A DNA stretch of 26,929 nt. Source: an uncultured Verrucomicrobia subdivision 3 bacterium (GTDB lineage Bacteria > Verrucomicrobiota > Verrucomicrobiae > Limisphaerales > UBA11358). Location of the stretch: contig CAINDH010000288.1 in assembly GCA_903847285.1 (NCBI GenBank), positions 1 through 26,929 of the forward strand. The letters run 5' to 3'. Within the stretch, counting starts at the first letter, position 1; the number at the start of each line of letters is the position of its first letter. The notes below the pieces were generated by a model. That model had not been told where the DNA came from. It made no database searches and was given only the letters and a program-made list of their open reading frames with translations. The position numbers and the translations under genes are program-made. Positions 7,678 to 15,802 of this stretch are shown in pieces.

Positions 7678-8213
7678 TTTTTAACCCGCGTGGCCAGTTT
7701 GAATTGCAGCACAATTTGCTGGGCGACTTCGCGCGGCGAGCGTAAATCTGTATTTACTAGCACATCCGCCTGTTTGTAAAACGGCTCGCGCGCTGCCAGC
7801 AGGCAGCGGATTTTCTTTTGTGGATCGGGATCATGGAGCAGGGGACGGTGCGACTGGTGCCGCACCCGTTCCCAGATTTTTTCTGGCGAAGCCCAAAGAC
7901 AGACAGTGAGCGAAAACATTTTCAGGTTTTTCAAATTATCGCCAAATGCCGGCAGGCCGCCGCCGGTGGAAATGACGGTCTTGGTGCGGTGTGATAATTC
8001 CCGGATGGTTCGCTGCTCCAACTCGCGGAAAGCGGGTTCGCCTTCCCGCGCGAAAATGTCTGCGATGGTGCGTCCGGTGCTGGATTGAATGACTTCATCC
8101 GTGTCGAGAAATTCAAAGTGCAGATGCTCGGCAACGACGCGTCCCACGGAAGTCTTGCCCGCACCCATGAAACCGATGAGCGCAATGTTCTGCAAGTTTC
8201 GTTCGCCGTGCAT
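7674..8213 (-). CDS. aroK: Shikimate kinase AroK
   Basis: ATP-dependent phosphorylation of shikimate in the aromatic amino acid pathway, cytoplasmic, 179 residues. The P-loop GFMGAGKT is at 14-21. The shikimate-binding DTDE is at 37-40, the FRELE segment with its arginine at 62-66, and the GGG loop at 84-86. The lid arginine lies in HRPLL. The length is normal for the family. It is the first gene of an aroK-queG pair. Its ATG at 8213 is the only reasonable start, eight bases upstream of a 7-bp repeat array on the other side. Confidence 0.95.
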   Translation of the reverse strand: MHGERNLQNIALIGFMGAGKTSVGRVVAEHLHFEFLDTDEVIQSSTGRTIADIFAREGEPAFRELEQRTIRELSHRTKTVISTGGGLPAFGDNLKNLKMFSLTVCLWASPEKIWERVRHQSHRPLLHDPDPQKKIRCLLAAREPFYKQADVLVNTDLRSPREVAQQIVLQFKLATRVKK

Positions 8214-8220
8214 GACGGGA

Positions 8221-8255
8221 GTTTCAAGTTTCAGGTTTCAGGTTTCAAGTTTTCA
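8221..8255. repeat. Intergenic heptamer tandem repeat array
   Basis: Five contiguous 7-bp units with consensus GTTTCAR, the last one degenerate, lie in the short divergent gap between aroK and maf. The array takes up most of the 57-bp intergenic space, so it must overlap the regulatory region of one or both genes. Related 7-bp arrays lie in queG and proA. Confidence 0.75.
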
Positions 8256-8270
8256 TATTAGATTTTCGCC

Positions 8271-8837
8271 ATGCCGTTGCCGCCGTTTATTCTCGCCTCC
8301 ACCTCGCCCCGCCGCGCGGAACTGCTCTCGCTGCTGCCGGTCAAGTTCACCGTCGTTGCCAGCGATGCCACGGAGGTCGCCCACGGACACCTCACGCCGC
8401 TCGAAGTCTGTCAGCTCAACGCTCATCGTAAAGCCCGAGCTGTTGCAAAAAAAAATCCCGGCGCGCTTGTGCTCGGGGCAGACACGTTGGTGTTCCTCGG
8501 GGGTGAAATTTTCGGTAAACCGCGTCATTTGGCGGATGCAGAACGGATGCTGTCAAAATTACAGGGGTGCAAACATCAAGTTGTCACCGGCGTGAGCCTC
8601 ATCCACCTGCACACCCGCCGGGAAAAAATTTTTGCTGTCAGCACCGATGTGCTGTTTCATCCGCTCACCCGGGCGCAGATAAAATATTATCTCTCCAAAA
8701 TGAACCCTCTCGACAAAGCTGGGTCTTACGCCATCCAAGAGCGTGGTGAACTCCTCATTGCCGAAATTTCCGGTTCATTCAGCAATGTCGTCGGCTTGCC
8801 AGTCGAGCGCTTAAGTGAAGAACTAAATTGCTGGTAG
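8271..8837 (+). CDS. maf: Maf-family nucleoside triphosphate pyrophosphatase
   Basis: House-cleaning nucleotide pyrophosphatase (dTTP/UTP or modified pyrimidine substrates in the family), cytoplasmic, 188 residues. The signature LASTSPRRAELL is at 8-19. The catalytic aspartate is D71 in LGADTLV, and the GKPRHLADA motif follows at 82-90. The late DKAGSYAIQERG segment is also diagnostic, with S and I positions as in the dTTP/UTP-type subgroup. It is transcribed divergently from aroK. Which nucleotide it prefers cannot be settled from motifs alone. Confidence 0.94.
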   Translation: MPLPPFILASTSPRRAELLSLLPVKFTVVASDATEVAHGHLTPLEVCQLNAHRKARAVAKKNPGALVLGADTLVFLGGEIFGKPRHLADAERMLSKLQGCKHQVVTGVSLIHLHTRREKIFAVSTDVLFHPLTRAQIKYYLSKMNPLDKAGSYAIQERGELLIAEISGSFSNVVGLPVERLSEELNCW

Positions 8838-8892
8838 CGCCCGGTTGCTTTCAAGATTGTCAACCGGGTAAAAAAAAGGCATTAAAAAGCCC

Positions 8893-9171
8893 ATGAAACA
8901 TAATTCCTATTTCGAAGGTAAAGTTCAAAGTCTCGCTATCAATACTGCGGAAGGTCCGGCGACTGTAGGCGTCATTGAGCCGGGCAAATATAGTTTTGGC
9001 ACCGATTGCGAGGAGCATATGCACATCGTCGCCGGGACGCTCAAGGCCAAGCTGCCCGCTGGCGATTGGAACAGCTATGGCAAGGGGCAGTTTTTCGTTG
9101 TGCCCAAGGGCGTAAAATTTGAGGTTGAAGCCGTGGGCGATGTCTCCTACCTCTGCTATTACAAACGCTGA
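8893..9171 (+). CDS. ppnP: Pyrimidine/purine nucleoside phosphorylase PpnP (DUF1255)
   Basis: Small cupin-fold nucleoside phosphorylase, 92 residues, full length for the YaiE/PpnP family. The conserved features are the NSYFEGKVQSL start, the GVIEPGKYSFGTDCEEHMHIV segment with its acidic and histidine residues, and FFVVPKGVKFEVEA near the end. It cleaves several nucleosides with phosphate to give the base and ribose 1-phosphate; this role is known for the family. It lies 55 bases after maf and ends just before a strong terminator, so maf and ppnP may form one nucleotide-salvage unit. Confidence 0.93.
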   Translation: MKHNSYFEGKVQSLAINTAEGPATVGVIEPGKYSFGTDCEEHMHIVAGTLKAKLPAGDWNSYGKGQFFVVPKGVKFEVEAVGDVSYLCYYKR

Positions 9172-9187
9172 ACAAATTTTTTTGCAC

Positions 9188-9223
9188 TGCCGGTCGAAAG
9201 CTTTTTCGACCGGCATTTTTTTT
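9188..9223 (+). terminator. Rho-independent terminator after ppnP
   Basis: A perfect 12-bp stem (TGCCGGTCGAAA at 9188-9199 with its complement at 9204-9215) has a 4-base loop and is followed by eight T residues. It starts 17 bases after the ppnP stop and insulates mnmA from upstream transcription. Confidence 0.93.
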
Positions 9224-9239
9224 GAGGCAGCGAACACGT

Positions 9240-9267
9240 TTTACACTGTCAGCTTTGCTGGTATATT
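9240..9267 (+). promoter_or_regulatory. Candidate sigma-70 promoter of mnmA
   Basis: TTTACA (9240-9245) and TATATT (9262-9267) stand 16 bp apart, each one mismatch from the consensus, and directly follow the ppnP terminator. The expected transcription start would fall about three bases before the GTG start at 9277, which would make the mRNA nearly leaderless. No Shine-Dalgarno sequence is visible. Position and match support it, but it is only a sequence prediction. Confidence 0.45.
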
Positions 9268-9276
9268 GCCGACCTT

Positions 9277-10362
9277 GTGAATAGCCAAAAGCGTCAACGC
9301 GTTGTTTGTGGTATGAGTGGAGGAGTTGATTCCTCCGCCACCGCTGCGCTTTTGATTGAGCAAGGCTACGAAGTCATCGGCATCACGCTGAAACTCTGGC
9401 CGCAAGATTGTGTGAACCGTGCGGAAGATAAATGCTGCGGCCCGCAGGCGGTTACAGATGCACGCTCAGTCTGTGACAAACTTGATGTTCCGTATTACCT
9501 CGTGGATGAGTCGGCTGATTTTCAGAAGCACGTCATCCAATACTTCGCCGACGAATACAAGGCCGGTCGCACCCCGAATCCGTGTGTGATGTGCAATCAA
9601 AATTTAAAATTTGGCCGGCTCATTGATCGCGCGGACCAGCTTGGCGCGGAGTTTATTGCCACGGGACATTTTGCGCGCGTGGAAAAAAGCGCGGATGGTT
9701 CCCGATACCTGCTCAAGCGCGGACGCGACTCGCGCAAAGACCAGAGTTATTTCCTGTTCTCACTGCGTCAGGATCAGTTGGCGCGAATTGTTTTCCCGCT
9801 CGGCGAAAAAACCAAGAGTGACACGCGCGAAGTGGCGCGGCACTGCAATCTCAAGACCGCCGACAAAGAAGAGAGCATGGAAATCTGTTTCGTGTCGGAT
9901 AATAATTACGGCGGCTTTCTTCAGTCTGCGAACTTGGTGCAAAAGCATCGCGGCGACATCGTAGACGTTCATGGCCACGTCCTTGGGCAGCATGATGGCA
10001 TAGAATTTTACACCATCGGCCAGCGCAAAGGGTTGGGCATCACGACCGCCAAGCCGGTGTATGTGGTGGAACTTGACCCCGAAACCAATCGCGTGATGGT
10101 GGGCGACGAATCGGCGCTCGACCGTGATGAATTCATGGCCGACCGCTGCAGCTGGCATCCGTTTGAAACGCTGACCGGGCCAATTGAAGTGACGGCCAAG
10201 ATTCGCTACAACCATCCCGGCGCTGCCGCCACGGTGACGCCGCTGGACGGCAATCGTGTAAAAGTGAAGCTTCACGCACCCGCCCGCGCCATCACTCCAG
10301 GTCAGGCTGCGGTGTTCTATCAGGATGATTTGGTCGTGGGCGGCGGCTGGATTACACGATGA
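9277..10362 (+). CDS. mnmA: tRNA-specific 2-thiouridylase MnmA
   Basis: Thiolates U34 of tRNAs for Lys, Glu and Gln in the cytoplasm, using ATP and a relayed sulfur. It has 361 residues. The PP-loop SGGVDSS is at 14-20. The catalytic cysteine C103 in NPCVMCN and the second cysteine C204 in MEICFVSD are both present. The tRNA-contacting KDQSYFLFSL segment is at 154-163. The C-terminal beta-barrel domain ends in the usual GQAAVFYQDDLVVGGGWI. The start is GTG at 9277, since no ATG lies upstream of the PP-loop in frame. A likely promoter sits immediately before it. Confidence 0.95.
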   Translation: MNSQKRQRVVCGMSGGVDSSATAALLIEQGYEVIGITLKLWPQDCVNRAEDKCCGPQAVTDARSVCDKLDVPYYLVDESADFQKHVIQYFADEYKAGRTPNPCVMCNQNLKFGRLIDRADQLGAEFIATGHFARVEKSADGSRYLLKRGRDSRKDQSYFLFSLRQDQLARIVFPLGEKTKSDTREVARHCNLKTADKEESMEICFVSDNNYGGFLQSANLVQKHRGDIVDVHGHVLGQHDGIEFYTIGQRKGLGITTAKPVYVVELDPETNRVMVGDESALDRDEFMADRCSWHPFETLTGPIEVTAKIRYNHPGAAATVTPLDGNRVKVKLHAPARAITPGQAAVFYQDDLVVGGGWITR

Positions 10363-10458
10363 TTTCTCTGCAGAATGCAACAGCGACCCCGTGGCCTGTT
10401 TTCGAGTTAGTAAACCCGGCAGTTGGAAGTCAGCGTTTCAATTCAAGCTGGTTGTAAC

Positions 10459-10476
10459 CGGTAAATTTTTTTACCG
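10459..10476. other. Short inverted repeat upstream of gpx
   Basis: CGGTAAA and TTTACCG form a perfect 7-bp dyad around a TTTT loop, in the 143-bp gap between mnmA and the glutathione peroxidase gene and about 30 bases before the latter's start. It is not followed by a T-run, so an operator is as likely as a weak terminator. Confidence 0.35.
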
Positions 10477-10505
10477 TCTGTCTTGGCACAACCAAGACTT
10501 TAACC

Positions 10506-11066
10506 ATGAAACTCAAAAACCTTTTCCTCCTCGCAATTATGTCCGCCACCTTCGCCGTCACCTCATCCGCGGTCGCCGCCGACTCCCTCTACGACATCCC
10601 GTTGAAGGACATTGACGGCAAAGACACCGCGCTCAAGGCTTACAAAGGCGAGGTCATGCTCATCGTGAACGTCGCCTCGCACTGCGGTTTCACCAAGCAA
10701 TACACGGCCCTCGAAGCGCTCAATAAAAAATACGGCGTGCAAGGGCTCGTCGTTTGTGGCTTTCCGTGTAACCAGTTCGGCGGGCAGGAGCCGGGCGCGG
10801 CGGCGGACATCAAGGAATTTTGCACCAGCAAATATAGCGTCACGTTCCCAATGTTTGAGAAGCTGGAAGTGAACGGCGATAAACGCCATCCACTTTACAC
10901 AGCGCTGGCGGGAACCAACTCGCCGTTCGCGGGCAACATCAAATGGAACTTCACCAAGTTCCTCATCGGACGTGATGGCAAAATTTTGAACCGCTTCGGT
11001 TCAATGACCAAGCCAGACTCCGAGGAGGTCACCAAGGCGATTGAAGCTGCGCTCGCGGCAAAATAA
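10506..11066 (+). CDS. Exported glutathione peroxidase-like thiol peroxidase
   Basis: GPx-family peroxidase of 186 residues that detoxifies hydroperoxides; in bacteria the reductant is usually thioredoxin rather than glutathione. The peroxidatic cysteine is C60 in NVASHCGFT. The catalytic partners are Q94 in FGGQEPG and W147/N148 in KWNFTKF. The active residue is a cysteine codon, not UGA/selenocysteine. A Sec-type signal peptide (charged start, hydrophobic 6-22, cut near AVA-AD at 24) places it in the periplasm, unlike most bacterial GPx. The SGNH hydrolase gene follows after five bases and is probably co-transcribed. Confidence 0.93.
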   Translation: MKLKNLFLLAIMSATFAVTSSAVAADSLYDIPLKDIDGKDTALKAYKGEVMLIVNVASHCGFTKQYTALEALNKKYGVQGLVVCGFPCNQFGGQEPGAAADIKEFCTSKYSVTFPMFEKLEVNGDKRHPLYTALAGTNSPFAGNIKWNFTKFLIGRDGKILNRFGSMTKPDSEEVTKAIEAALAAK

Positions 11067-11071
11067 TTTCC

Positions 11072-11749
11072 ATGAAGACGCTTGTCTGCCGTGCCTTGTT
11101 TGCTTTCATCCTGCTAGCACCGCTGCCCCTCGCGCTGGCCGATGGCACGAATCACAACTTCGCAAAGTGGGAGCAGGCGATCTCCGCATTTGAGCGGATG
11201 GATGCGACAAATCCGCCGGCCAAGGGCTGTGTGGTGTTCATCGGTTCTTCAACCGTGGCACGCTGGAAAAGTTTGGCTGAAGATTTTCCCGGCGTGCCAG
11301 TGGCGAACCGTGGTTTTGGTGGCTCGGAGATTGTGGACTCCGCACACTTCGCACCAAGGGTCGTTTTCCCGTATGAACCCAAAGTGGTCGTGCTTCGCGC
11401 GGGCGGCAATGATCTGTGGGCTAGCAACTCGGTGGAGAAGGTGTTCGCCGACTATAAAGATTTTGTCGCCACGGTTCATAATAAGCTGCCGGATGCGAAG
11501 ATTGTTTTCATTTCGTTAAGCCCCAGCCTTGCGCGCTGGTCACAGCACGAAAAGGAAAAGGGATTGAACGCGCTTATCGCGGAAGACATGCGCGGGAAAG
11601 CTTATCTGCAATACATCGAGACCTACGACGTGCCGCTCGGAGTAGACGGCCTTCCGCGCGCGGAATTGTTCGTGGCCGACAAGCTGCACTTCAACGCGGA
11701 GGGTTACAAGCTGTTCGCCGCCCGCATTCGCCCGCAGTTGGCCAAGTAA
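11072..11749 (+). CDS. Exported SGNH/GDSL-family hydrolase
   Basis: Esterase or deacylase of the SGNH fold, 225 residues with a signal peptide (about 1-23). Block I is FIGSSTVARW with S60 as nucleophile. Block II is NRGFGGSE (G82). Block III is GGND at 111-114, giving N113. Block V is DKLHFNAEGY, with the catalytic Asp and His near the C-terminus. The protein is close to the group that acts on platelet-activating-factor-like or carbohydrate ester substrates, but the natural substrate cannot be named. It is five bases downstream of the GPx gene and abuts the convergent msrA with no gap. Confidence 0.9.
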   Translation: MKTLVCRALFAFILLAPLPLALADGTNHNFAKWEQAISAFERMDATNPPAKGCVVFIGSSTVARWKSLAEDFPGVPVANRGFGGSEIVDSAHFAPRVVFPYEPKVVVLRAGGNDLWASNSVEKVFADYKDFVATVHNKLPDAKIVFISLSPSLARWSQHEKEKGLNALIAEDMRGKAYLQYIETYDVPLGVDGLPRAELFVADKLHFNAEGYKLFAARIRPQLAK

Positions 11750-12373
11750 TCACTTCGTCTGCGGTGTGGTTTCAATGACTTTCTTGTGCTCCAACTTTTC
11801 CAGCTTGGGCGTAATGACGGCTTGGCAATAGGGCGCATTGGAATTCCCCTCGTAGTAACTTTGATGATAATCCTCGGCGGGGTAAAATTTCTTGAGCGGC
11901 GTAATCTCCGTCACGATGGGACTGCGGAAATCCGCTTGCGCCGCGAGCTTGGCCTTTTCCGCCTGCAACGTCTGTTTCTCGTCGTGAGAGAAAATTACAG
12001 AACGATATTGTGTGCCCTCGTCCGCGCCTTGGCGGTTCAATGTTGTCGGGTCGTGCGCTTGCCAGAAAACCGCTAGCAGTTTCTCGTAGGAAACCTTCGC
12101 CGGATCAAAAACAATCTGCGTCACCTCCGCGTGGCCGGTCATGCCGCTACAAACGTCACGGTAAGTTGGGTTTTCGGTTTTGCCGCCCGCATAGCCGCTG
12201 CTCACGGAAATCACGCCCGGCAGCCGCACATATACGGCTTCCATGCACCAGAAGCAGCCGCCACCGAACGTGGCGGTTTCAGTTTTATTCGTATTCATAA
12301 TTTTGTTCGTCTGCGCGCTCGCGGTGAAGTTAACCGTCCCCGCTAGCAGCAAGATGGAAAATAGTTTATTCAT
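11750..12373 (-). CDS. msrA: Exported peptide methionine sulfoxide reductase MsrA
   Basis: Reduces the S-form of methionine sulfoxide in proteins, 207 residues. The active-site motif GGGCFWCMEA is at 37-46 with C40 as the catalytic cysteine. The QYRSVIF segment and a C-terminal APYCQAV resolving cysteine are present. I chose the ATG at 12373, which gives a normal signal peptide (hydrophobic 5-19, Ala-X-Ala at 18-20), rather than an ATG 57 bases upstream that adds a non-conserved tail. Export to the periplasm is thus likely, fitting the exported peroxidase nearby. Its stop touches the stop of the convergent SGNH gene. Confidence 0.93.
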   Translation of the reverse strand: MNKLFSILLLAGTVNFTASAQTNKIMNTNKTETATFGGGCFWCMEAVYVRLPGVISVSSGYAGGKTENPTYRDVCSGMTGHAEVTQIVFDPAKVSYEKLLAVFWQAHDPTTLNRQGADEGTQYRSVIFSHDEKQTLQAEKAKLAAQADFRSPIVTEITPLKKFYPAEDYHQSYYEGNSNAPYCQAVITPKLEKLEHKKVIETTPQTK

Positions 12374-12434
12374 TTGTTTAACGTTCGTCGCACAGGATTG
12401 GAGAACCTTACTTCCAAACTGTTCAATCAAACTT

Positions 12435-12932
12435 TCAACCGGTTACCCGTTCGGGATGATTCCGGGTATAGCCCAGCCAGAATTGCATGATTCCAAATTC
12501 AGGCGACTCGCTGCAGATTTTCCAAAGCTGCCGATTCAGTGGTAGCATCGCAGCCTCGACTCCGGAAGACTGATACCAGTTTTCAAAACTGTCCAGCTTT
12601 TCCCAGTGTGGTTCAATCAGGTTTCGTGCACCTTCAAAAATTTCCAAGACTTCTATCGCCTCCAATTCACGCAAGCCGCGAGTGGTCTCGGTGCAAAATT
12701 CACGGTGCGGGTAATTGTGAAAATGCCAGCCGAGGTCGTTGATGGCCATGCTTACGTCCAGCCGGTGGGTCGCGGCCATCGCCCGGAGTCCGTCCGGCAG
12801 CCGGCGGATGGCTTTAACCAAAGCGTCGCAGTCGATTTGTTGACCCAAGCGTTGTTCCAGTTCCGCTGACAATAGACCAAACAACTCCTTGTCGGACTTG
12901 CTCACGACAATTTGTTGAACGGTCAAAGGCAT
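12435..12932 (-). CDS. DUF4375-like hypothetical protein
   Basis: A soluble protein of about 165 residues. It has a mostly helical profile and the segment INDLGWHFHNYPHREFCTET, followed by an RELEAIEVLEIFEGARNLI helix. The placement of the Asn/Gly-rich turn followed by a Glu/Leu-rich helix recalls the DUF4375/DMP19 family, but I am not certain. The ATG at 12932 is preferred. An ATG four codons further up would overlap lutC by ten bases. It directly follows lutC on the same strand and may be read with it. No catalytic motif is visible. Confidence 0.7.
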   Translation of the reverse strand: MPLTVQQIVVSKSDKELFGLLSAELEQRLGQQIDCDALVKAIRRLPDGLRAMAATHRLDVSMAINDLGWHFHNYPHREFCTETTRGLRELEAIEVLEIFEGARNLIEPHWEKLDSFENWYQSSGVEAAMLPLNRQLWKICSESPEFGIMQFWLGYTRNHPERVTG

Positions 12933-12934
12933 TT

Positions 12935-13621
12935 TCAAAAACAAATCACCGTCAACTTCTTCGGCCCGTGAGCGCCTAGAACCAGAATGCGTTCGATGTC
13001 GCCTGTGCGACTGGGACCGGTGATGAACGAAATCATGCTGGGATAATTGTCTGCGTATTTTTTCTTCAGTAACTCAAAGGCGGCGGGCAAATCGGCGACC
13101 AGTTGCTCGCGCCGTGCCAGCACGACATGATGCGGCGGCAGCACCGAAAGCGCTCGTCCGCCCGCGCTGCGGTTCGTCACCAGCACTGAGCCGGTCTGTG
13201 CAATGAGCGCATCGCACTCGCTGATGCCTGCGTCGCATTGCTCCAGTGCCGCCACGTCGTAAGCGCGGTCAGTGCGGAGCAGGGGCAAGTTTAACGGCGG
13301 GCAGATGGCATTCGTCAAATCGCCAGTGTGGCCGGCCACGCGCCGCCAGTTTTCCCTGTCGCGCAGGGCAACAATGGCTGCCCGCGCTTCTTCAACGGAA
13401 TTAAGCAGTTGAAAATTGGTCTTTAACTCGGCGGAATTCTTGGCGAATAATGCAAGCTGTTCATCGGTGGCATTTCCGACGAGCGGCAGCCACCTACGGG
13501 GCGTTGAAATTTTTGGATCAAACGTGGGCTGGCTCGGAACATGACCTTGAGGGCCGGGAACGTGCGCCTCAACTTTCAACGCCTCACGGATGCGCCCCAA
13601 AATTTTTTCACGTTCAGTCAT
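12935..13621 (-). CDS. lutC: LutC, LUD-domain lactate utilization protein
   Basis: LUD-domain (YkgG/LutC) subunit of the LutABC L-lactate oxidation complex, 228 residues. The segment LIAQTGSVLVTNRSAGGRALSVLPPHHVVLARREQLV is diagnostic of the family by its TGSV and LPPHHV parts. The end GPSRTGDIERILVLGAHGPKKL is the conserved C-terminal signature. The start ATG at 13621 overlaps the lutB stop by four bases (ATGA). An in-frame ATG five codons upstream exists but breaks this coupling pattern. LutC has no Fe-S cysteines, as expected. Confidence 0.93.
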   Translation of the reverse strand: MTEREKILGRIREALKVEAHVPGPQGHVPSQPTFDPKISTPRRWLPLVGNATDEQLALFAKNSAELKTNFQLLNSVEEARAAIVALRDRENWRRVAGHTGDLTNAICPPLNLPLLRTDRAYDVAALEQCDAGISECDALIAQTGSVLVTNRSAGGRALSVLPPHHVVLARREQLVADLPAAFELLKKKYADNYPSMISFITGPSRTGDIERILVLGAHGPKKLTVICF

Positions 13622-15018
13622 TTGCGGTTCCTCCACCAGTCCTTGAATGATTCCTGCGCCAGCGGCGGCAGTTCACGTGACTGCGTCCACGGCTTCACTG
13701 GGTCGAGCGGCGTGCGATGCAGCAATTTTTGCAGCGGTTGGAATATTCCGCCGAGTTCCATACCGAATTTCCAAAGACCCGGACGACTCGCGCCGAAGGC
13801 AAACAACTTGAAAGCTACTTTCTCGCTCATCGTGGGTTTTTGCTTCACCGCGTTGCGCCGGTTGTGCAGTAGGTGATGATGCAAATCAATTTTCACCGGG
13901 CACGTTTCCGTGCAGGCACCACACAGCGAGCTTGCGCCGGAAAGATGTTTCCAATCCTGTAAGCCGCGCAGATGCGGCGTGATCACGGAACCGACCGGCC
14001 CACTATAAGTCGTGCCATAAGTGTGGCCGCCGACGTTACGGAAAATCGGGCAGACGTTCAGGCACGCGCCGCAGCGGATGCAAGAGAGCGCATCTCGCTG
14101 CTCCGCGTCGGCGAGCAGTTCGGTGCGATGATTATCCAGCAGCACGACGTGCCATTCCTCCGGGCCATCTGTCTCGCCGGGCTGGCGCGGCCCGCCATAC
14201 ATCGTATTGTAGCAAGTGAGTTGCTGACCAGTTCCCATCGTTGCGAGCATTGGCAGAAACAGCGCGAGATCCTCCAGCTTCGGTAAAATCTTTTCAATGC
14301 CGATGAGTGAGATCATCGTCTTTGGCAGGGCAGCGGTAAGGCGTGCGTTACCTTCGTTTTCCGTGATGGAAATCATTCCTGTCTCGGCGATGGCAAAATT
14401 TGCACCGGTGATGCCGATGTCCGCAGTGAGATACTTCGAACGCAACGCGCGGCGCGCGGCCATCGTGAGTTCCTCCGGGTCGTTGGAATAATTTTTGTCG
14501 CCCTCTAGTTCTCGCTGGAACAAATCCCGAATCTCATCGCGCGTCAGGTGCATCGAGGGAAACACGATGTGATACGGCGCTTCCTTGCGAAGTTGCACGA
14601 TGAGTTCGCCCAAATCCGACTCGACAACTTTTAATCCAACTTCTTCCAGCGCGTCATTCAGATGAATTTCCTCGCTCGTCATCGCCTTGGACTTGATGAC
14701 GGACTTCGCCTTTTTATCGGCGACAATCTGCAAAACAATTTCCCGCGCCTGCGCCGCGTTGCTGGCCCAATGCACCTTCGTTCCGCGCGCCTCAATTTTG
14801 GCGACAAACTCTTCCAGATATTTATCAAGATGATTAACCGCTTCCCATTTTGTCTCGGCGGCAAGCTGGCGCGCACCCTGCCAGTCCTGAAACGACGCTT
14901 TGCGTTTATCGCGGACGATCTCGTAATTACTCAACGCCGTGCGGATGATTTTGCGATGCCGCAAATCTTTCGACATCACGCTGGCGGCGGTCTTGAATTG
15001 GGAAACGAAGCTGCTCAT
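13618..15018 (-). CDS. lutB: LutB, iron-sulfur LUD protein of L-lactate oxidation
   Basis: Fe-S subunit of the LutABC lactate dehydrogenase system, 466 residues. The N-terminal LUD domain contains the GVTGANFAIAETG-type segment (here GITGANFAIAETGMISITENEGN). The C-terminal part carries two ferredoxin-type motifs: C313/C316/C319/C323 (CIRCGACLNVCP) and C366/C369/C373 (CGACTETCP). I chose the ATG at 15018, which overlaps the lutA stop by four bases, instead of a longer frame that adds 28 unrelated residues. It is cytoplasmic, membrane-associated at most. It carries electrons from lactate, probably toward the quinone pool that feeds complex III. Confidence 0.95.
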   Translation of the reverse strand: MSSFVSQFKTAASVMSKDLRHRKIIRTALSNYEIVRDKRKASFQDWQGARQLAAETKWEAVNHLDKYLEEFVAKIEARGTKVHWASNAAQAREIVLQIVADKKAKSVIKSKAMTSEEIHLNDALEEVGLKVVESDLGELIVQLRKEAPYHIVFPSMHLTRDEIRDLFQRELEGDKNYSNDPEELTMAARRALRSKYLTADIGITGANFAIAETGMISITENEGNARLTAALPKTMISLIGIEKILPKLEDLALFLPMLATMGTGQQLTCYNTMYGGPRQPGETDGPEEWHVVLLDNHRTELLADAEQRDALSCIRCGACLNVCPIFRNVGGHTYGTTYSGPVGSVITPHLRGLQDWKHLSGASSLCGACTETCPVKIDLHHHLLHNRRNAVKQKPTMSEKVAFKLFAFGASRPGLWKFGMELGGIFQPLQKLLHRTPLDPVKPWTQSRELPPLAQESFKDWWRNRK

Positions 15019-15731
15019 TTCTGGTTCAACACTTCCGCGAGGGAAATAGTTTTTAGTGGACTGCCCTGCCGCGACAGCAAACCTTGGATGTGCATCAGGC
15101 AACTCGAATCATTGGATACGATGTATTCGGCGCTCGTCTCTGCAGCGGAGGCGCACTTTACTTCCCCCATCGCAGTGGAAATCATCGGGAACTTCGTGGC
15201 GAAAGTGCCGCCGAAGCCGCAGCATGTTTCCGCTTCTTTCATCTCAACCAGTTCCAGACCGGCGACGTTGGCAAGCAATGCGCGTGGTGATTTTTTTACG
15301 CCCAGTTCGCGCAAGCCATGGCAACCGTCGTGGAACGTGACCTTGTGCGGAAATGTTGCGCCGAGATTTGTGACGCCGAGTTTGCTTACGAGAAAATCAG
15401 AAAACTCCCACGTCTTCGCCGCGACTTTCTTCGCGAGTTCTTCCTGTGGTGTCTTAGCGAAGAGTTCGGGATAAAACTTTTTCACCATCGCGCCGCAAGA
15501 ACCGGAGCCGACAACCACGGCATCCGTGCCGTCGAGTGATGGCAGGATTTTTCCAGCGACGGCGCGCGCCTCGTCCCAATAGCCGGAGTTGAACGGCGGC
15601 TGGCCGCAGCAGGTGAGATTTTCCGGGCAGTCGACCGTGTGTCCGAGCCGTTCTAAAATCTCGACCATGCTGATGCCCGCGCGTGGAAATAGCGCGTCCA
15701 CAAAGCAGGGGATGAAAAGCGTGACGGTCAC
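15015..15731 (-). CDS. lutA: LutA, CCG-motif lactate utilization protein
   Basis: First gene of the lutABC operon, 238 residues. It carries the two CCG cysteine-rich motifs known from GlpC/HdrB-like proteins: NLTCCGQPPFNSG (C41, C42) and AETCCGFGG, each with an upstream partner cysteine (IPCF and DGCHGLREL). These bind an unusual Fe-S centre in related proteins. Together with LutB and LutC it oxidises L-lactate to pyruvate. The gene order A-B-C with ATGA overlaps at both junctions is the usual operon form. A 71-bp gap separates it from the lyase gene upstream. Confidence 0.94.
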   Translation of the reverse strand: MTVTLFIPCFVDALFPRAGISMVEILERLGHTVDCPENLTCCGQPPFNSGYWDEARAVAGKILPSLDGTDAVVVGSGSCGAMVKKFYPELFAKTPQEELAKKVAAKTWEFSDFLVSKLGVTNLGATFPHKVTFHDGCHGLRELGVKKSPRALLANVAGLELVEMKEAETCCGFGGTFATKFPMISTAMGEVKCASAAETSAEYIVSNDSSCLMHIQGLLSRQGSPLKTISLAEVLNQK

Positions 15732-15741
15732 GCGGAAAATT

Positions 15742-15775
15742 TAACCGCGAACGACTTGAAAGACACGCAAAGAAA
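15742..15775. repeat. Candidate degenerate intergenic A/C-rich repeat
   Basis: The stretch between lutA and the lyase gene contains staggered copies of an ACCGCGAA / ACACGCAAAG type unit. I know such sequence as a common intergenic repeat in related bacteria, but only one copy is seen here. The evidence is weak and the boundaries are approximate. Confidence 0.3.
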
Positions 15776-15802
15776 TCGTGTCGGAAAAATCAAAACAAAA
15801 AA

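Noticed and set aside
10506..11066. Selenoprotein glutathione peroxidase
   Set aside because: The active site codon is a normal cysteine codon (TGC), and no UGA or SECIS-like element is involved.
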